DNA from: Tupaia tana
Taxonomy: Eukaryota > Chordata > Mammalia > Scandentia > Tupaiidae
Direction: 5' to 3'
DNA: 64,000 nt
Assembly: GCA_026018925.1 (NCBI GenBank)
Contig: JAKSZU010000008.1
Coordinates: forward strand, 63,759,027 to 63,823,026
The stretch's first letter is position 1; every line of letters begins with the position of its first letter. The position numbers and the translations under genes are program-made. This document shows, one piece after another, positions 1-11,854 of this stretch. Under the pieces are notes generated by a model, which saw nothing but the letters and a program-made list of their open reading frames with translations, made no database searches and was not told the origin of the DNA.

Positions 1-94
1 CATCATGAAAAAAATTATGCATAGATTTCAAATATCTTTGCACCAAAACAAACTTGTACTGGAATTCCATTTTTCCACAGTTTTTAAAGTTTAT

Positions 95-320
95 CAATCT
101 ATTTCTTCCATAAGTGAGAGAGACTGAGACAGAGAGATAACACCTGAGAGGATCTCGATGCTAGATGGATCATGATCCATGCCCAGCTCCAGCCAGCCCT
201 GTACCATTGGCACACATGTGCTTGACTTACTCGAGGAGGTCTCTGGAAGCTGACCCAGAGTATTTCCACAGGGGTCGGCCTCACAGAGCATGGTGATTTA
301 CCACTATGCCACTGTTTCTT
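95..320 (-). mobile_element. Old tRNA-derived SINE
   Basis: A degenerate minus-strand copy with a GA-rich stretch at 115-140, an old-type body and a gccactgtttct head. Identification rests on block order only. Confidence 0.45.
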
Positions 321-499
321 GTTCAGCCCTTCCATGGGCATTTTGAAGTACCCCGCATATCTGGCCCACAGAGTTCGTTAAAAAGCTGAATTTTAAAATT
401 GTAAATACCTTCAGAAGTGGCAGAATAAAGGCCACTGTATTTTCTTCTCTCAGGTCATCTTACTCTTTACATTACTGGCCATATTTCTGTATGATCCTT

Positions 500-660
500 T
501 GATGTCATGGATTGGATTCTTTGCATGTATACAAAGCCCTTCACGATCTGACTCTGCCAGCCTTTCTATCTCATCTCTTGCATATAATCAGGTCTGCTGA
601 TGCTAAGGCTCATGTTTATCCACTACACCACACTAGTTAATGTTACTTCTTCGCATCCTT
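500..660 (+). mobile_element. L2 fragment
   Basis: tacaaagcccttcacgatct and the following ccagcctttctatctcatct match the typical L2 3' region. Confidence 0.55.
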
Positions 661-859
661 GGGCTTATGAAATATGAGAGGCCAACGTAGATAATAAATG
701 AGTAACAAACTCAAATTACAAGGTAGGAGAATGTGTGGAGTGGGGGTGGGTAAAAGGGACAGGGACACAAAAAGAGAGAGTAAAGGTGGTAGTGTGGGAG
801 TCACATCTGAAGATTTGTCAATCCATTTATTTCATTATCAGGACTAAGTCAGTAAAATC

Positions 860-958
860 ATTGATTTTTTTCAGTTCCTATGTTTTATCCTTTTTGGTAG
901 CCTAAGCACAATTCCTGATCCTCAGCAGACTTAATAAATGTTTACTGGATAAATACGT
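860..958 (+). mobile_element. L2 3' end fragment
   Basis: The L2 3' signature, a degenerate gcacaattcctgat...cttaataaatgtttactgga end. Confidence 0.5.
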
Positions 959-1484
959 TTTGGGGAAACTTGAAAAATGGTGTATGTACTGACACACAGG
1001 TCTTAGTTTCTCTTTTTTTCTACCTTTTCCAAGGTATCCACTGTGCATTCAGAGTGTCATTTGGGTGTACTCACTATACCCACTTTTATTGTACTCCATG
1101 TCATCCCAGTATCAAAGAAGGAAAATGCAAAATACTGAGAAGTATGGGTAGAGATAGTAAATCCAGAGAGAGGCTGATATAGGAAAATACAGTATGGAAA
1201 TGTTTTCTCCCCTTTCCCTTTACTTTTCTACTATTTGAATATAAGTTAAGCCCATTCTATAGATATAAATAATATCATTGCTAAGGTTAATCACATAGGA
1301 CTTGTAAATATAGAGTTAGAAGATATAATTCTAGGGGATGTGAGGACACCCTTGCCCATGGCCATTGGTTTAAACAGCCTGGCAAGCCACCACTTCTACC
1401 ATCTTTGATCCTTACTCATCTCCTGATGCCACTTTGTTTATTTTTCTTACAAAGTCCCCAAACACACACAGGCCACAAAGCAAG

Positions 1485-1662
1485 GAGGTTCAGACTTCAG
1501 TATGCATAAGAATCATCAGGAAAGCCCATAAAACAGAGTCCTGGACTTTCTCATTCCAAGATGATAGGCTTAGGGTGGGGCCAAAGTATTCATATTTAAA
1601 TAAGTTTTACTGAGGATTCTAAAGTAGATAAACACCACACTCTGAAATAAGGAACCATGGTC
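1485..1662 (+). mobile_element. MER5-type hAT-Charlie relic
   Basis: cttcagtatgcataagaatc, then atcaggaaagcccataaaac and gcttagggtggggcc follow the MER5A order. Confidence 0.7.
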
Positions 1663-4600
1663 ATAAACATGATACTTTAGTGCATAAAAGATTTTCAGGT
1701 ACCACAATTGCTTTCAGACATGGGCCAATTTTATGATTAGCTTTCATGGTTCTCGCTCTGAAAGATTTTTAGAAGTTAAATGGCAAAAAGTTTCACTCTT
1801 GTCCTAAGTGTAGTTAACTACACTGTCAAAAGCTGCCTGTCTATCTATCCTTTGTAACTTATTTTGTTCTTTTACATATTTCCATGGATGAGGAAGTTAA
1901 GCACTGAAATACGGATTGTGCAACAACACTGCCTAGGTCCCATACTCATTAAACTGATATTAAACTCTTAGAGTCTTTGTTTTTTTAATTCACAGCTGGT
2001 TGGCAGTGGTTCAATTATAGTATAATTCGGTATTGCAGCTCACTTCACTGTAAGCAGTTCATCTCAATGCAAATCATCATGTTCAAAGGCTTACCCTACC
2101 CAGATGCCAAGTTTCTTCAACTGGACAAAAGCATAGCAGAAATATTTCTGTTTGGCAAGGCCTGGCAAATTTTTGAAGGCATGCTCATGCCTCAGCAGGG
2201 CACTAGTCAGGTTATAATTTGCCTTAATTGTCCTTCCCACAAACAGCAACAATGATTACCTCTAGGTCATTGGCACTCCAAGAAAGATTTCTTCCCAGCC
2301 ACCCTAAAAACTGAAATACTTTCTGCAAACCCTTTACTCTGGGACTAGACTGAAAAGCATCTCAGATTCTGACCATTTTGTTGATTAACCTGGCACATGT
2401 TTTTAATGCACAAATTACAGACTTGCCCATGTATCTGTGTGTGCACATTGGAAATATGGAGATAACTCAGAGAAATTACTGGTCTTCCATAAAACAACCA
2501 GTGTTCTATATGCATAATTTGTTCCACCTGCCATGTTTACAAGGCACCCCAAGGAGAACTAGCTTAAAACCCAGACATCCATCTGCCTCCCAGTTCTAAG
2601 GGGATAATTATTGCCTCAACTAAGCAGAGAGGCATGCATTGCGTGCTGCTAACCACGTCAGGTGACTGATGTGTGTGCCTGGCTAAGTCACCCAGGCTTT
2701 CCTAATAGTGGCTGGAGTCGGCAATGGTATGATGACAAACACAGTTCACTACCAAGAGAAAAAAAGGGAGAAAAATATACAGAAGGCTAGAGTTGATAGG
2801 CCACAAACTGAAAACACATTCAAAACACAAACTGAAAATGTGGTCTGTATCACTTCTCGTGGGCATGCTAAAAAATAAGAAACGCAAAGGGAAAACAATA
2901 GGGTGACTTATGCCAAAATAATGATTTAAAGAAAAAAAAGGGGGGACATGAGAGAAGGTGTCTTGTTTCTGTTAACTTAATGTTAACTGCACTTCTGTAC
3001 ATACTGTGTTTTGTGTGTATAAAAAACAAAGTATTAATTAACATTTACTAAGAATGTGCAATGTTTTACCTGCTGTGCACATAAAGTAGGGCCTGGCCTC
3101 CAATACCATATAAAACTAAGTGAATCCAACTAAGGTCATAGTGACCAAGACTGGATACAAACTAGAAAGAATAGATATTTTTTAAACACTGGAATGATGC
3201 CCAAGTAGGAAAACACTCCTGTGTTGATGAAATACACAAAATACATGCATATCTTCAAAGAAATTCTGCTAAGAAGAAGCTATCTATTTAAAGAAGAGCT
3301 CTTAAAAAAAAAAAAAATAGAAGAGCTCTTGAGGGACACACCCTAAATGAATTGCAGAAGGTCACACACAACTCCTTTCCTCTGAAATGAGATAGGCATA
3401 ACACACAAATTAGCATACAGAATATCAGGTCATTAAATGTTCCTTGTCAAATCTCCCCTGGGAAGAAAGGAGGGAGGCAGTGGAGAGAGAGAGGGAAAAG
3501 GGAAAGTAGGTAAAAATGGACTGGTCCATCTGAAAATAGCTACAATCTCTTAATTTTACAGATGAGTAAAATTTTAAGAAAACCATGGGGTTAAAGGGTA
3601 GAGGAAACATCAACAAAAATTGTTTTACTTTGCCAAAGTATATCTATCATCTATTATTACTCATTTTTCTTTCAATACAGATGATAGAAAAGCCAGGCTC
3701 TCAAAAGAAAGGATAATCCTTTCTGTAGTAAATTTAACTTTATGTAAGCACACAGGTTATCTTTCTTTTTAAGAATGAATATTTTAAAATACAGGATGCT
3801 CTTCATGAGGAATGCCTTTGATGTAGAGTCTCTAGTTTCAGTTCTAAAAACGCAATTTTCAAATTAAATGTCATTGTGTGCAAGTAACACCTTGCTCCAT
3901 AATTTCACAACCAGATTGTAAGAATGTCCCTACCTTGTTTTACATACATTAATCTGTTCGTTTGTATCCCTTATAATAAAATGATCATTTTAAGTGTTAA
4001 AAAAAGAAGTAATGAAAGTAATTTAATAAGTAATAAACCCAGAAGATTTTCAGGATGTTCCAAAAAGAAAAAGAATTTCCCTAACTACCCCGTCTCCCTT
4101 CGCATTAGTGAACATCGTGATTTAGAATGAAGATGAGTGATTACAGAATGATTACTGTAAGGTTATGAAGCTATAATGACAACAAATGGCTTGAAATTAT
4201 TTTAGTTTTCTTCCAGCAGAGGATGGTGTTTTCAATATCTGTGTATACCTTGCTCTCTGACTGAAGTGCCATGATTAAGCAACAAACGGGCATTCTGGCC
4301 TTCGTGTTAGAATGGCTGGATTAAAACCAGCTATTTCCCCCTGCTGGTCGGACATGTTTTACATTCTCTGTCTCACTGCCTGCAACATTAGTGCTCCCCA
4401 TCTACCAAACCCTTCTATTTTCCACCCACCGACTGACCTCCTAAAGCATCATTAACATGCCCTCGAAGCTTTGCTGCTGTCAATTTTAGTCAGCAGCACG
4501 CAAAAACCTTCATGGTTTTATCAGCACTCTGAAGGAAAGGGAAGGGAGGAAGATTTGAAAGGCACTGGTCCCAAACCTTGGAGAATTGCTTAACACAGGA

Positions 4601-5421
4601 AGATGAGAAAAAGATGAGAGAGGAACAAAATGGAGGGAATCCTATCTGGAGCCATGGTGCAAGGCTAAAGATTGAAAGGTCAGCTCAGAGACACCCATAA
4701 TTATATGCTTCTGTCACTCAATTCTCAGCTAGTTAATGGCAGAGGATCAATATCTACTTTCGATTTTCATGTACAGCATTATGGCCTTAGTGGGAGACAG
4801 CTCTCCTGGGAAGGAGGAATGATTCAGGAAATGGGTCTGAGAGAGAATGAGTCATAACCAAAATTAATAATTGCATTGTCCTGCCTCTATGTTTTCTAAG
4901 ATAAATTTGGAGTTTTCCTTTTGCTTTGTTTTGACCAACTTTTTCTTTTTTTTTTTCTGATAATGCTACTCACCCTGAAGTCGGCAACAGAGAAACAGAC
5001 TGCATGGAGAGAATATCAAGAATAAATATGAAACTGAGTTTGTAAACAAAACCTTGCCAGTTTGAAATGATGTCCCCAGAATCCCTCTGCACTCACCAGA
5101 GTAAGCCCTGAGTTCCAAATTCTACTTTCAGTTATGGTAAACAGAATAATCTTCTGCAAATACAACTCTTGAGTTCTAGAAATCTTAACTACTCTAGCTT
5201 ATCAGTTATTTCCTTTTGGTTTTCTGTTAGGAGAGTATTAAGTAAGTCATCAGTAGATTTCCATGTTCACCAAAATTTGTAATATTCAAAAGGCAAGGAA
5301 TAAGTTTTAAAGCATAAAGTTTGGATACAATTTTTCTCAGAACCAAGCAGAAAATTTAAGATATTATAGAAAAAAATATAATAAAAGATAACATATAATG
5401 AAAGACAGTGTTTCAAATATA

Positions 5422-5492
5422 TCAGGTTGTCAGGAAAGTCATGACATATTTTTCTATGTGAAAATGCATCATGGCTTTTTCTAGGACCCAAC
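5422..5492. mobile_element. Palindromic mariner-like MITE
   Basis: About 70 bp forming an imperfect inverted repeat: ggaaagtcatgacatattt on the left and aaaatgcatcatggctttt on the right. A TA dinucleotide lies at the left border. It is related to the copy at 23,091. Confidence 0.5.
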
Positions 5493-5929
5493 AGAATTAT
5501 GGGATAGAATTATTCTGTCAAAATATGTAATAAGTCCAATGCTGCATTTGCAAAATCATTGAAAACTGTAACTACCAGCATTAAATGAAATGGAATATTG
5601 CCTCTTGCTAAATTGGAACATTAATTATAATACCTTGATTCACATGTCCCTTTGCATCCATCTTCAAACTACGCATTACCTAAATAAGTTCTAAAAAACT
5701 TATCCACCAGGAAACATACTTCACTAATCATAAGACAGTCACTCCTTTAAATTTTACACAAATTCCTAACACTTCTCAAAGAGTACAAGTCTGCCATACG
5801 CTTCAATGAGTCAATAATAATGGTGGCACCTTCAAAAGCGTCGAGACTTGTGCCCTTACCAAATATCCTCACAGTTCTAGGGACACTTACTTAATCATGT
5901 GCCCAAAGTGACATTCATAGTTTATTAAA

Positions 5930-6212
5930 TTGAGAACTGTCATTTACTAAGCACCTCTGTTAAGTCAGGTAGTGTGTGCTAAGAGTACATTTGGGAACAC
6001 GATTTTATTCAACCTCACAGTAACCTGTAAGGTAAGTATTACCAAACCGTTTATTTTATGGATACAGCTGAGGCTTAAGTAGGTCAAGCAACTTGCCCAA
6101 AGTCACACTACATATAGGCAGTGGAAGGGACAATGGCTCCAACCTCTGTTGTAATCAGGTCTGACTGATCACAAAGCCTGTGCTCTTTGCTAAACTGTAA
6201 GGCCAGTCCAGC
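5930..6212 (+). mobile_element. MIR
   Basis: A near-complete MIR: tttactaagcacctctgtta, a tgaggcttaag block, caacttgcccaaagtcacac, and the cctgtgctctttgctaaac end. Confidence 0.8.
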
Positions 6213-6621
6213 CCTGGGAGAGCCTTGATCTTGACCTCATTTGTTAAGCACTGCTTTATCTCTGGGGATTCCAGAATCAGAAGTACACAGGCTTGTAGCA
6301 GATGCTAGCGTACAATTCAATCTAATGCCTTTTCCAGATTTAGTGAAGGAATACCTTTTTTTGAACAGTTGTAGAAACAAGAAGTTAGATTTTTGTGTTC
6401 TAAATTAGAATTATATATAAAAACAGGTATGAAATTCCATAGGTTTGAACCATAAGAAACCGCTGTATCTATAGGTAAAAACTGCTGAAAAGATGAACCT
6501 TGAACAATTCATCCTAATAGAAGTCCAGTTCTAGGCTTTCAGGGGTCCAGCCCAGTTCCATGCACAATGCACTTGCATGCACACGCTTCCTGCTTGTGGA
6601 GGCTTCCCGTGGGTACCATAC

Positions 6622-6826
6622 CTGAGCAGAAGCTGTTGCTGCTAACGGTCCTTGCTGAGCGCCCAGAGCTGCTGGGGTTGAACTCTCTGCTCTCTTCCTC
6701 AGAGAAAGGAGACTCAGAGGATGGGGACACTTTGTGCTGTTGCTGGGGCAGATGGGGCCGAAGAATCAATCGGGGAATTCGGCTTCGGGAAATCTCCTTC
6801 TCGTGATGCTGTACTCTCTGCTCCTT
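6622..6826 (-). CDS. SYBU: SYBU (syntabulin) second coding exon
   Basis: A 205-nt minus-strand exon encoding 68 residues from KEQRVQHHEK to SSNSFCS plus one base, so the downstream junction is phase 1. The acceptor follows a T-rich tract ending TTTTGAG, and the donor is CAG/GTATGG. The peptide contains EISRSRIPRLILRPH, a poly-Gln PQQQHK segment, the acidic SEEESREF run and a Ser-rich end. It is nearly identical to the N-terminal region of human syntabulin as I know it. This is the Ser-rich, probably disordered N-terminal region, ahead of the coiled-coil cargo and kinesin-binding parts encoded by exons outside the window. In syntabulin the next residues are DDTG, fitting the split codon. The frame is intact and splice sites are canonical, so the exon looks functional. 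Confidence 0.93.
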
Positions 6827-7062
6827 CTCAAAATTGGACATCAAGAAGAAAATAAAAGGAAACTTGTTTTCTCCTCTTAACTACTAGCTGAGGTTGCTTC
6901 AAGGCTCAGTTTCTAGGACATCACATTTTTGAATATTGAATCTTCACAGTTAGGGTAGTCCTTATCTCAGTTGCTGCAATAAACTCCCAAATTCTTCCAC
7001 CAAGCTAACCCCTGCAATCTACTGACTCGCATACATGCACATGTGTACATACACACAGAAAA

Positions 7063-7084
7063 ACACACACACACACACACACAC
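7063..7084 (+). repeat. CA microsatellite
   Basis: About 11 CA units in SYBU intron 1. Confidence 0.9.
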
Positions 7085-7609
7085 TTCCATCCAGTAGCAG
7101 GCAGGCCAATCCACTCCCCATGCAATTTCTGACTCACCTTCCCACTCTGCCTTTCTCTATCACATTCAAGCTTTCAGATCTCAAAGGCTCTTTATTGCAG
7201 TACACTCGCCTTATTACTTGACACATATATATTTTAGACTTCCATTTTGCTTTCTCTGCATTAACTGTGACAATTTGATTTCTGTTTTCCTGTCACCTCA
7301 CAAAGTGGACTCCTATACCTGGAGCAATTCTTTCCTAATGGATCACCCACACTTATCTTTAGCATCCCTCCTCTTCTGGACAGGATCTTAATTATTCATT
7401 AATATCCTGGTACACAAGGCTTGCTGCCAACAGAAAAGCAAACACAAATCCAACACCCGGGAAGATGGCTCCACCTTTTGCATCATGTTTAGCTTTTGTT
7501 TTCCTTACAGGATACCCATGAGAAGAGATTTTTCCCTTTCAAAAGACAGCATTAAATCCTCCACCATGCCTTAGTTATAAAAAAATGTATACAAAAGTAA
7601 CACTTTGAA

Positions 7610-7835
7610 ATGGTTTTTAATTTGTAGAGTGCTTCTCTAACCATGATTTCAGTTGATCTTTACGCCCCAGGCTATAATGTAATATAAAGAGGACACCAAT
7701 TTGTATCCCTATTTACAGATGAGGAAACTGAGGCTAACAGAGGGAAAGATGCTTAGCCAAGACTCCCCATCGTCTACGACAGAAGCAGAAAGAGCTTGAA
7801 ATCCGGTGCTTTTCAGGGTCACCACGGCTCTGTCT
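7610..7835 (+). mobile_element. MIR in SYBU intron 1
   Basis: The MIR core tacagatgaggaaactgagg is well preserved, followed by a degenerate 3' part. Confidence 0.8.
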
Positions 7836-8419
7836 TATTAACATGGATTCCTGGGAGGAGCCTTTTGCAAAAATTTCACTGCTTGCCTCCAACCTCTGCC
7901 ATTGAAAAAGGGCTTTGGATTAGGTAACAAACACCATTTCGCAACGCGACCTCCTGCTCTTTTCCACCGGCTTACCAAGAAGAGTCAAGGCCAAAATCAC
8001 TACCTCTGGGAAGCCGCGCAGTTCAGGAATTGAAGAGAAAACCCCAACCCCAGAAACTTCCACGGCCGCTGGGACACCCGTCTACCCTGGGGCTGCCAGC
8101 CACACCCAACCTCTGCATGTGTCCTGCACATCAGTCACCCAGCAGGTATCACACGCCAGCCACTCCGCTTGGCACACGACAGACCCCGAACCAATACTGG
8201 GTCACTGACTCGCTGGAGTCCTTATTTCTCAGTCATGAATACATGGAATGCCTTTTATGCGCATCACACACACAGGACATCAGCTGGAAGCAACATCTCA
8301 CAGCCCTAATTTCAGGAAACAGGATGAAAACCCCCACCCCCCAAGTCAGTCTTTTTAATTCTCAAGTCAACCCTCCCAAATCTCTCTCCGCTACCACTGC
8401 CCCGTCTCCCGGATCTCCT

Positions 8420-9560
8420 CACCTAAGCAAATGCCCCTCTGCCTCGCCCTCGTCCCCACCACCTCCTTCACCCCGACCGAAACGCCACCCCTTCAGCTCT
8501 CACCTGGCCCACTCCTTTCCCCTCCGTGCCCACCTTCCCTCTCCCTCCGGCGCCCGCCCGGCGTGCCCCCCTTACCTTGGTCTCCCGGAGGGGCCCCATC
8601 GCGCCGCCGCCTGCCGGCTCCTCGCGCCGCCGCTGCCGCCGTCCAGGAGGGAGCACCTGCGAGCACCGGGGCAGGAGACTGCGCTGAGCCGGCGCGGGCT
8701 GCGGAGCGCAGTGCTGCGGGTGCGACGCGCCACCGCCGCGGCCGCCGCTCGCGCTCGGCTCCGAGGGTGCGCCCGGCCGCCCCGCCCCGGCCGGACACGT
8801 GGTGCTGCCGCCGTCACCGCCGCCGCTGGCTGAGCTCTCGGGACACCTCCCCACGACCTCCCTCACCTGCGGGCCCCGGAGGAGCTGGTCCCCGCCCGGG
8901 TGCGCCCCGCCCGCCGGATTTCGCCGCTGGCACCGCCCCGACTCCTCCGCCCAGTGCGGTGCGCCCCTCCCCGTGTGCCGAGCCAGAGCCGAAGGGGGCA
9001 GGCGGAGGCCAGCAGCCTCCCCAGCCCCGAGCTGCCCCCACCCTCGTTTCAGCACCTGGTCTCCGTTTCGAAAGGGGTGCTCGTCCGATGGAAAGGTAGG
9101 GCAAAGCAGCGACATGACACACACCCAAAATGGAGACAGAGAGAAAGTTTTTCCGTCGCAGCCCCTCCCTGGCCTCTCGGTTTTCAGTCAACATACAGCT
9201 CCCCGCAATTACCTCGCCCGACAGTGGCGGGGCGGGTCCCCTTGCTCCCGGACCCCAGCCAAGCCAATGCTGCAGGACTGACACAGCATCTTGGCCCCGG
9301 GCTCTCAGAGGCGGCGGTTCTCTTTGGGGGAGTTGCATCAGGAGGGCCTTCGGGCAGCAGCGCAGAGCGGCGTCGCGGGAGCAGAGCGGGTGGCCGGCTC
9401 CCCGGGCTTGGGCCGACAGGCTGTCAGGGGAGAGCGGCCTCGCCCTGGCTCTGCCCCGCGGCTGCAGGCATTTGCCCGGCATTCCGCTGTGGGAAGGACG
9501 CTGGGCTCCGGCCAGCGCTCCAATCCCTCAAGCCGAGCGTCTTGATGCCTAAAGGTCTTG
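8420..9560 (-). promoter_or_regulatory. SYBU: CpG island promoter and 5' UTR region of SYBU
   Basis: About 1.1 kb of very GC-rich sequence with a high CpG density, in contrast with AT-rich flanks. It contains several GC-box (GGGCGG/CCGCCC) motifs, for example near 8779, 8905, 8931 and 9227, and no clear TATA box. The first coding exon of SYBU sits near its left end, so the island is best read as its promoter and first exon. Long open frames on both strands here reflect high GC and low stop-codon frequency and are not supported as genes. Divergent transcription to the right is possible but nothing in the sequence shows it. Confidence 0.85.
8576..8599 (-). CDS. SYBU: SYBU (syntabulin) first coding exon
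   Basis: This short exon begins the syntabulin reading frame. Syntabulin links syntaxin-containing and mitochondrial cargo to kinesin-1 for transport along microtubules in axons. On the minus strand the ATG at 8599-8597 opens eight codons, MGPLRETK, ending exactly at a GTAAGG splice donor. The start has G at -3 and G at +4, a good Kozak context. Human syntabulin, from memory, begins MGPLRESK followed by KEHRVQHHD, and the exon at 6622-6826 supplies the matching continuation in phase 0. The exon lies inside a CpG island, as expected for a first exon. The 5' UTR extends to higher coordinates, but the transcription start cannot be fixed from sequence. Other first exons for other isoforms may lie elsewhere. 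Confidence 0.9.
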
Positions 9561-10214
9561 ACCCCGCTGAACTGCAAGTTTATCCGTGTTAACTTGAGGA
9601 ATGATAATATAATGACACCTACCTCAAGGGTAACTGCGGATTAGAGGAGGACAACAAAATAGCTGGGAGCAGCTGATCGAACAGAACTTTGCGGTTCGGT
9701 CGGGTCCTTGTGGCCCATTGGCATTTGCTGATGCCTTTTACAGGGCAGGCAGAAAAAAAGCATTTGTGGTGTAGACAAGTTTTGTTAAAAAAAAAAAAAA
9801 AAGCCCCCAAACCTGTCCAACCGGAACCATAGAATAGGGGTCACTGGCTGGGTTGGGGGTCTTGATTTATTACACCCGCTATAGTCCATCTTCACTGGTG
9901 GTGGAATTCAGATGTATAATGACTAACGCAAATCTTTATACAGAATTGGAGACTATTCTACTGTGGGTGGTGAACAGTCCACTCCTTACACCCCGGTGTG
10001 CGGTGTGCTCCATGGAAGGGCTGTGATCCCTGAAAATGGTATTTGAACCTCCACAATCTCCACTTGCCCTCCAAACATTTGAGTTTTCAGATCTCAGGCC
10101 TGGGAACGTATGTTGTGAGTCTATAGAGAGACTAATGTGGGAGGGTTAGTGGGGTCAATTTGCCTTTTTCCTGTAACTCTCCCCAAAGATTCTAGTCTGT
10201 AAATCTTCATAGTT

Positions 10215-10440
10215 TTTCTATTTAAAATGATTGTCAGAAGGTATACGAGTTCACTAGAGAGAGAGGGTGAGAAAGCACTCCACAGTGGTGTGTGCAACTC
10301 CCTTCTCCTCCACATCTCCATCCTGTCGGGATTTGGGGCAGGAACACCATGCAAGGCATGTTTTCCAAGCTACTGGACTGGGATTCGAACTATAGCCAGC
10401 CATGTGAGATCTGGCACCCTTAACCACTGGTTAGCCCAAA
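10215..10440 (-). mobile_element. Old SINE
   Basis: A degenerate minus-strand copy. gattcgaactatagccagcc is the complement of the B box region, and the head lies near 10,425. Confidence 0.65.
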
Positions 10441-10534
10441 CTTTTCAATCAATCTACTTAGTTCTCTCAGATATTGAGGTTGGTAACCTTAGGATTCTTT
10501 ATTTGGATAAGAGGTGATTTCTTTTTTCTTCTGT

Positions 10535-10539
10535 ATGGT

Positions 10540-10610
<71 letters not shown>

Positions 10611-10772
10611 CATCCCCTGGGGGATGGCACTGCAATCCCTTCTCCATTTTCAGGATCTGGGTGTGTTTTTCAAATCTGGAGTGTTTTTCAAGCCTCAAGG
10701 TTCTGGATTCAACCTGTATAGTTGGCCATATGGATTCAGCCATTTTAACCAACATGCCACCAGCTGGCCCAA
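10535..10772 (-). mobile_element. Old SINE with TG/GA microsatellite
   Basis: A degenerate minus-strand SINE whose pyrimidine-rich 3' part has grown into a (TG)n(AG)n tract at 10,538-10,608. The head tgccaccagctggccc lies near 10,757. Confidence 0.65.
10538..10608 (+). repeat. TG/AG compound microsatellite
   Basis: About 13 TG units followed by about 22 AG units. Confidence 0.95.
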
Positions 10773-10999
10773 GAAGAAGTGATTAATTTATGTTTTTACA
10801 CCGGCAGTGTCTCAAATACAAATCACAGAAAGGGTTGGTTCAGGAAGAGTCACACAATCTATTGTTTCTAAAACTATGAGCATAGGGACTATAAGATAGG
10901 AATGAATTATTAAGGTCAAAAGATACTTTGGAGTCCTCTACAGAGAATGAAAATTTGAGTCTAGGGGAAAACAAACAAACAAAAAAAGCAGAAACATTC

Positions 11000-11850
11000 T
11001 CCACTTGCCCAAGTCAAGACCTGAGAATCATTTCTGACTTCTTCCTTCCATTTGCTCACCTGACTCACACGTCACATAAACCACCAAGTGATCTCCATGC
11101 TGTCCTAGTAATAAATGCCTTGAATCTGATTACTTTTGTCCACTGTTCACCTCCATGATCTTCAATCACAGTCTAAACCACAATCACCTAATTATTACAA
11201 TAGTGGTCTAACTTAAGGTGTCTTCCTTTCAAGTATACTCACCAAGCAGTTTTTCAGCTTTCCATAAGGCCTTTCAGAAAGGCTAAATCTTATCTTGCTT
11301 CTCCATTCAAACTCATTTATGACTTCCCTGGTGTCCTCCAGGTAATAGTCAAATTCCTTAATGTGGCACAAAGGCCTTTCATGATCCAGCTGCTTGTTTA
11401 CTTCTCCAATCTCATTTTTTGCCACTCCTCTTTTATAAATACTTCCCCCTTGTCCCTGCTCTGTCCCCCTCTCCAAGCCCCTCTTACAACTGTAGCACTG
11501 TCCACACTCTGGGGGCACCCTGTTCTCCTTCTCCTCTAGGTGGTTGTACATGTGAGTCCCTTTCTCCAGCATTTCTCACACTCCATCCACACACCTTTCT
11601 CAACTCCTAAAGATACATTAAATTTCACTGTAGACAGCTTCCTGCAGGAACCCTCCCCTGATGCTTATAGGACACCTGCATTGACCGCTAAAAGGGCTTT
11701 TACCATCTTGTATTAAAATTTCTCATTTACATGTTTGTTTTCACTGGGGATTATACCAGACAATGCTTAGTATGACTCCTGTCACACAGGAGTCACTCAG
11801 TATTTATTAACTGCCAAATGAATGAATGCATGAATGAGTGAATCCTATAA
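11000..11850 (+). mobile_element. L2 3' region
   Basis: A long diverged L2. Typical blocks include cacaaaggcctttcatgatc, cttctccaatctcatt, and the 3' end cactcagtatttattaactg with ATGA repeats. Confidence 0.75.
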
Positions 11851-11854
11851 CTCC

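Larger units (their letters stand above)
1..6621 (-). other. SYBU: SYBU intron 2, partial
   Basis: The sequence downstream of the second coding exon on the minus strand starts with a GTATGG donor. No further syntabulin exon was found, so the intron continues past the left edge. It holds old repeats only: a degenerate SINE, L2 pieces, a MER5-type relic, a MIR and a small mariner-like MITE. Confidence 0.8.
6827..8575 (-). other. SYBU: SYBU intron 1
   Basis: This 1749-bp intron runs from GTAAGG next to the first coding exon to the AG preceding the second. It contains a CA microsatellite (about 7063-7084) and a MIR relic (about 7610-7835). The donor-proximal end is still within the CpG island. 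Confidence 0.85.

Noticed and set aside
8030-9592. Long open frames on both strands (up to 267 codons) over the CpG island
   Set aside because: They arise from high GC and scarce stop codons and overlap on both strands. Only the eight-codon MGPLRETK exon has splice and homology support.
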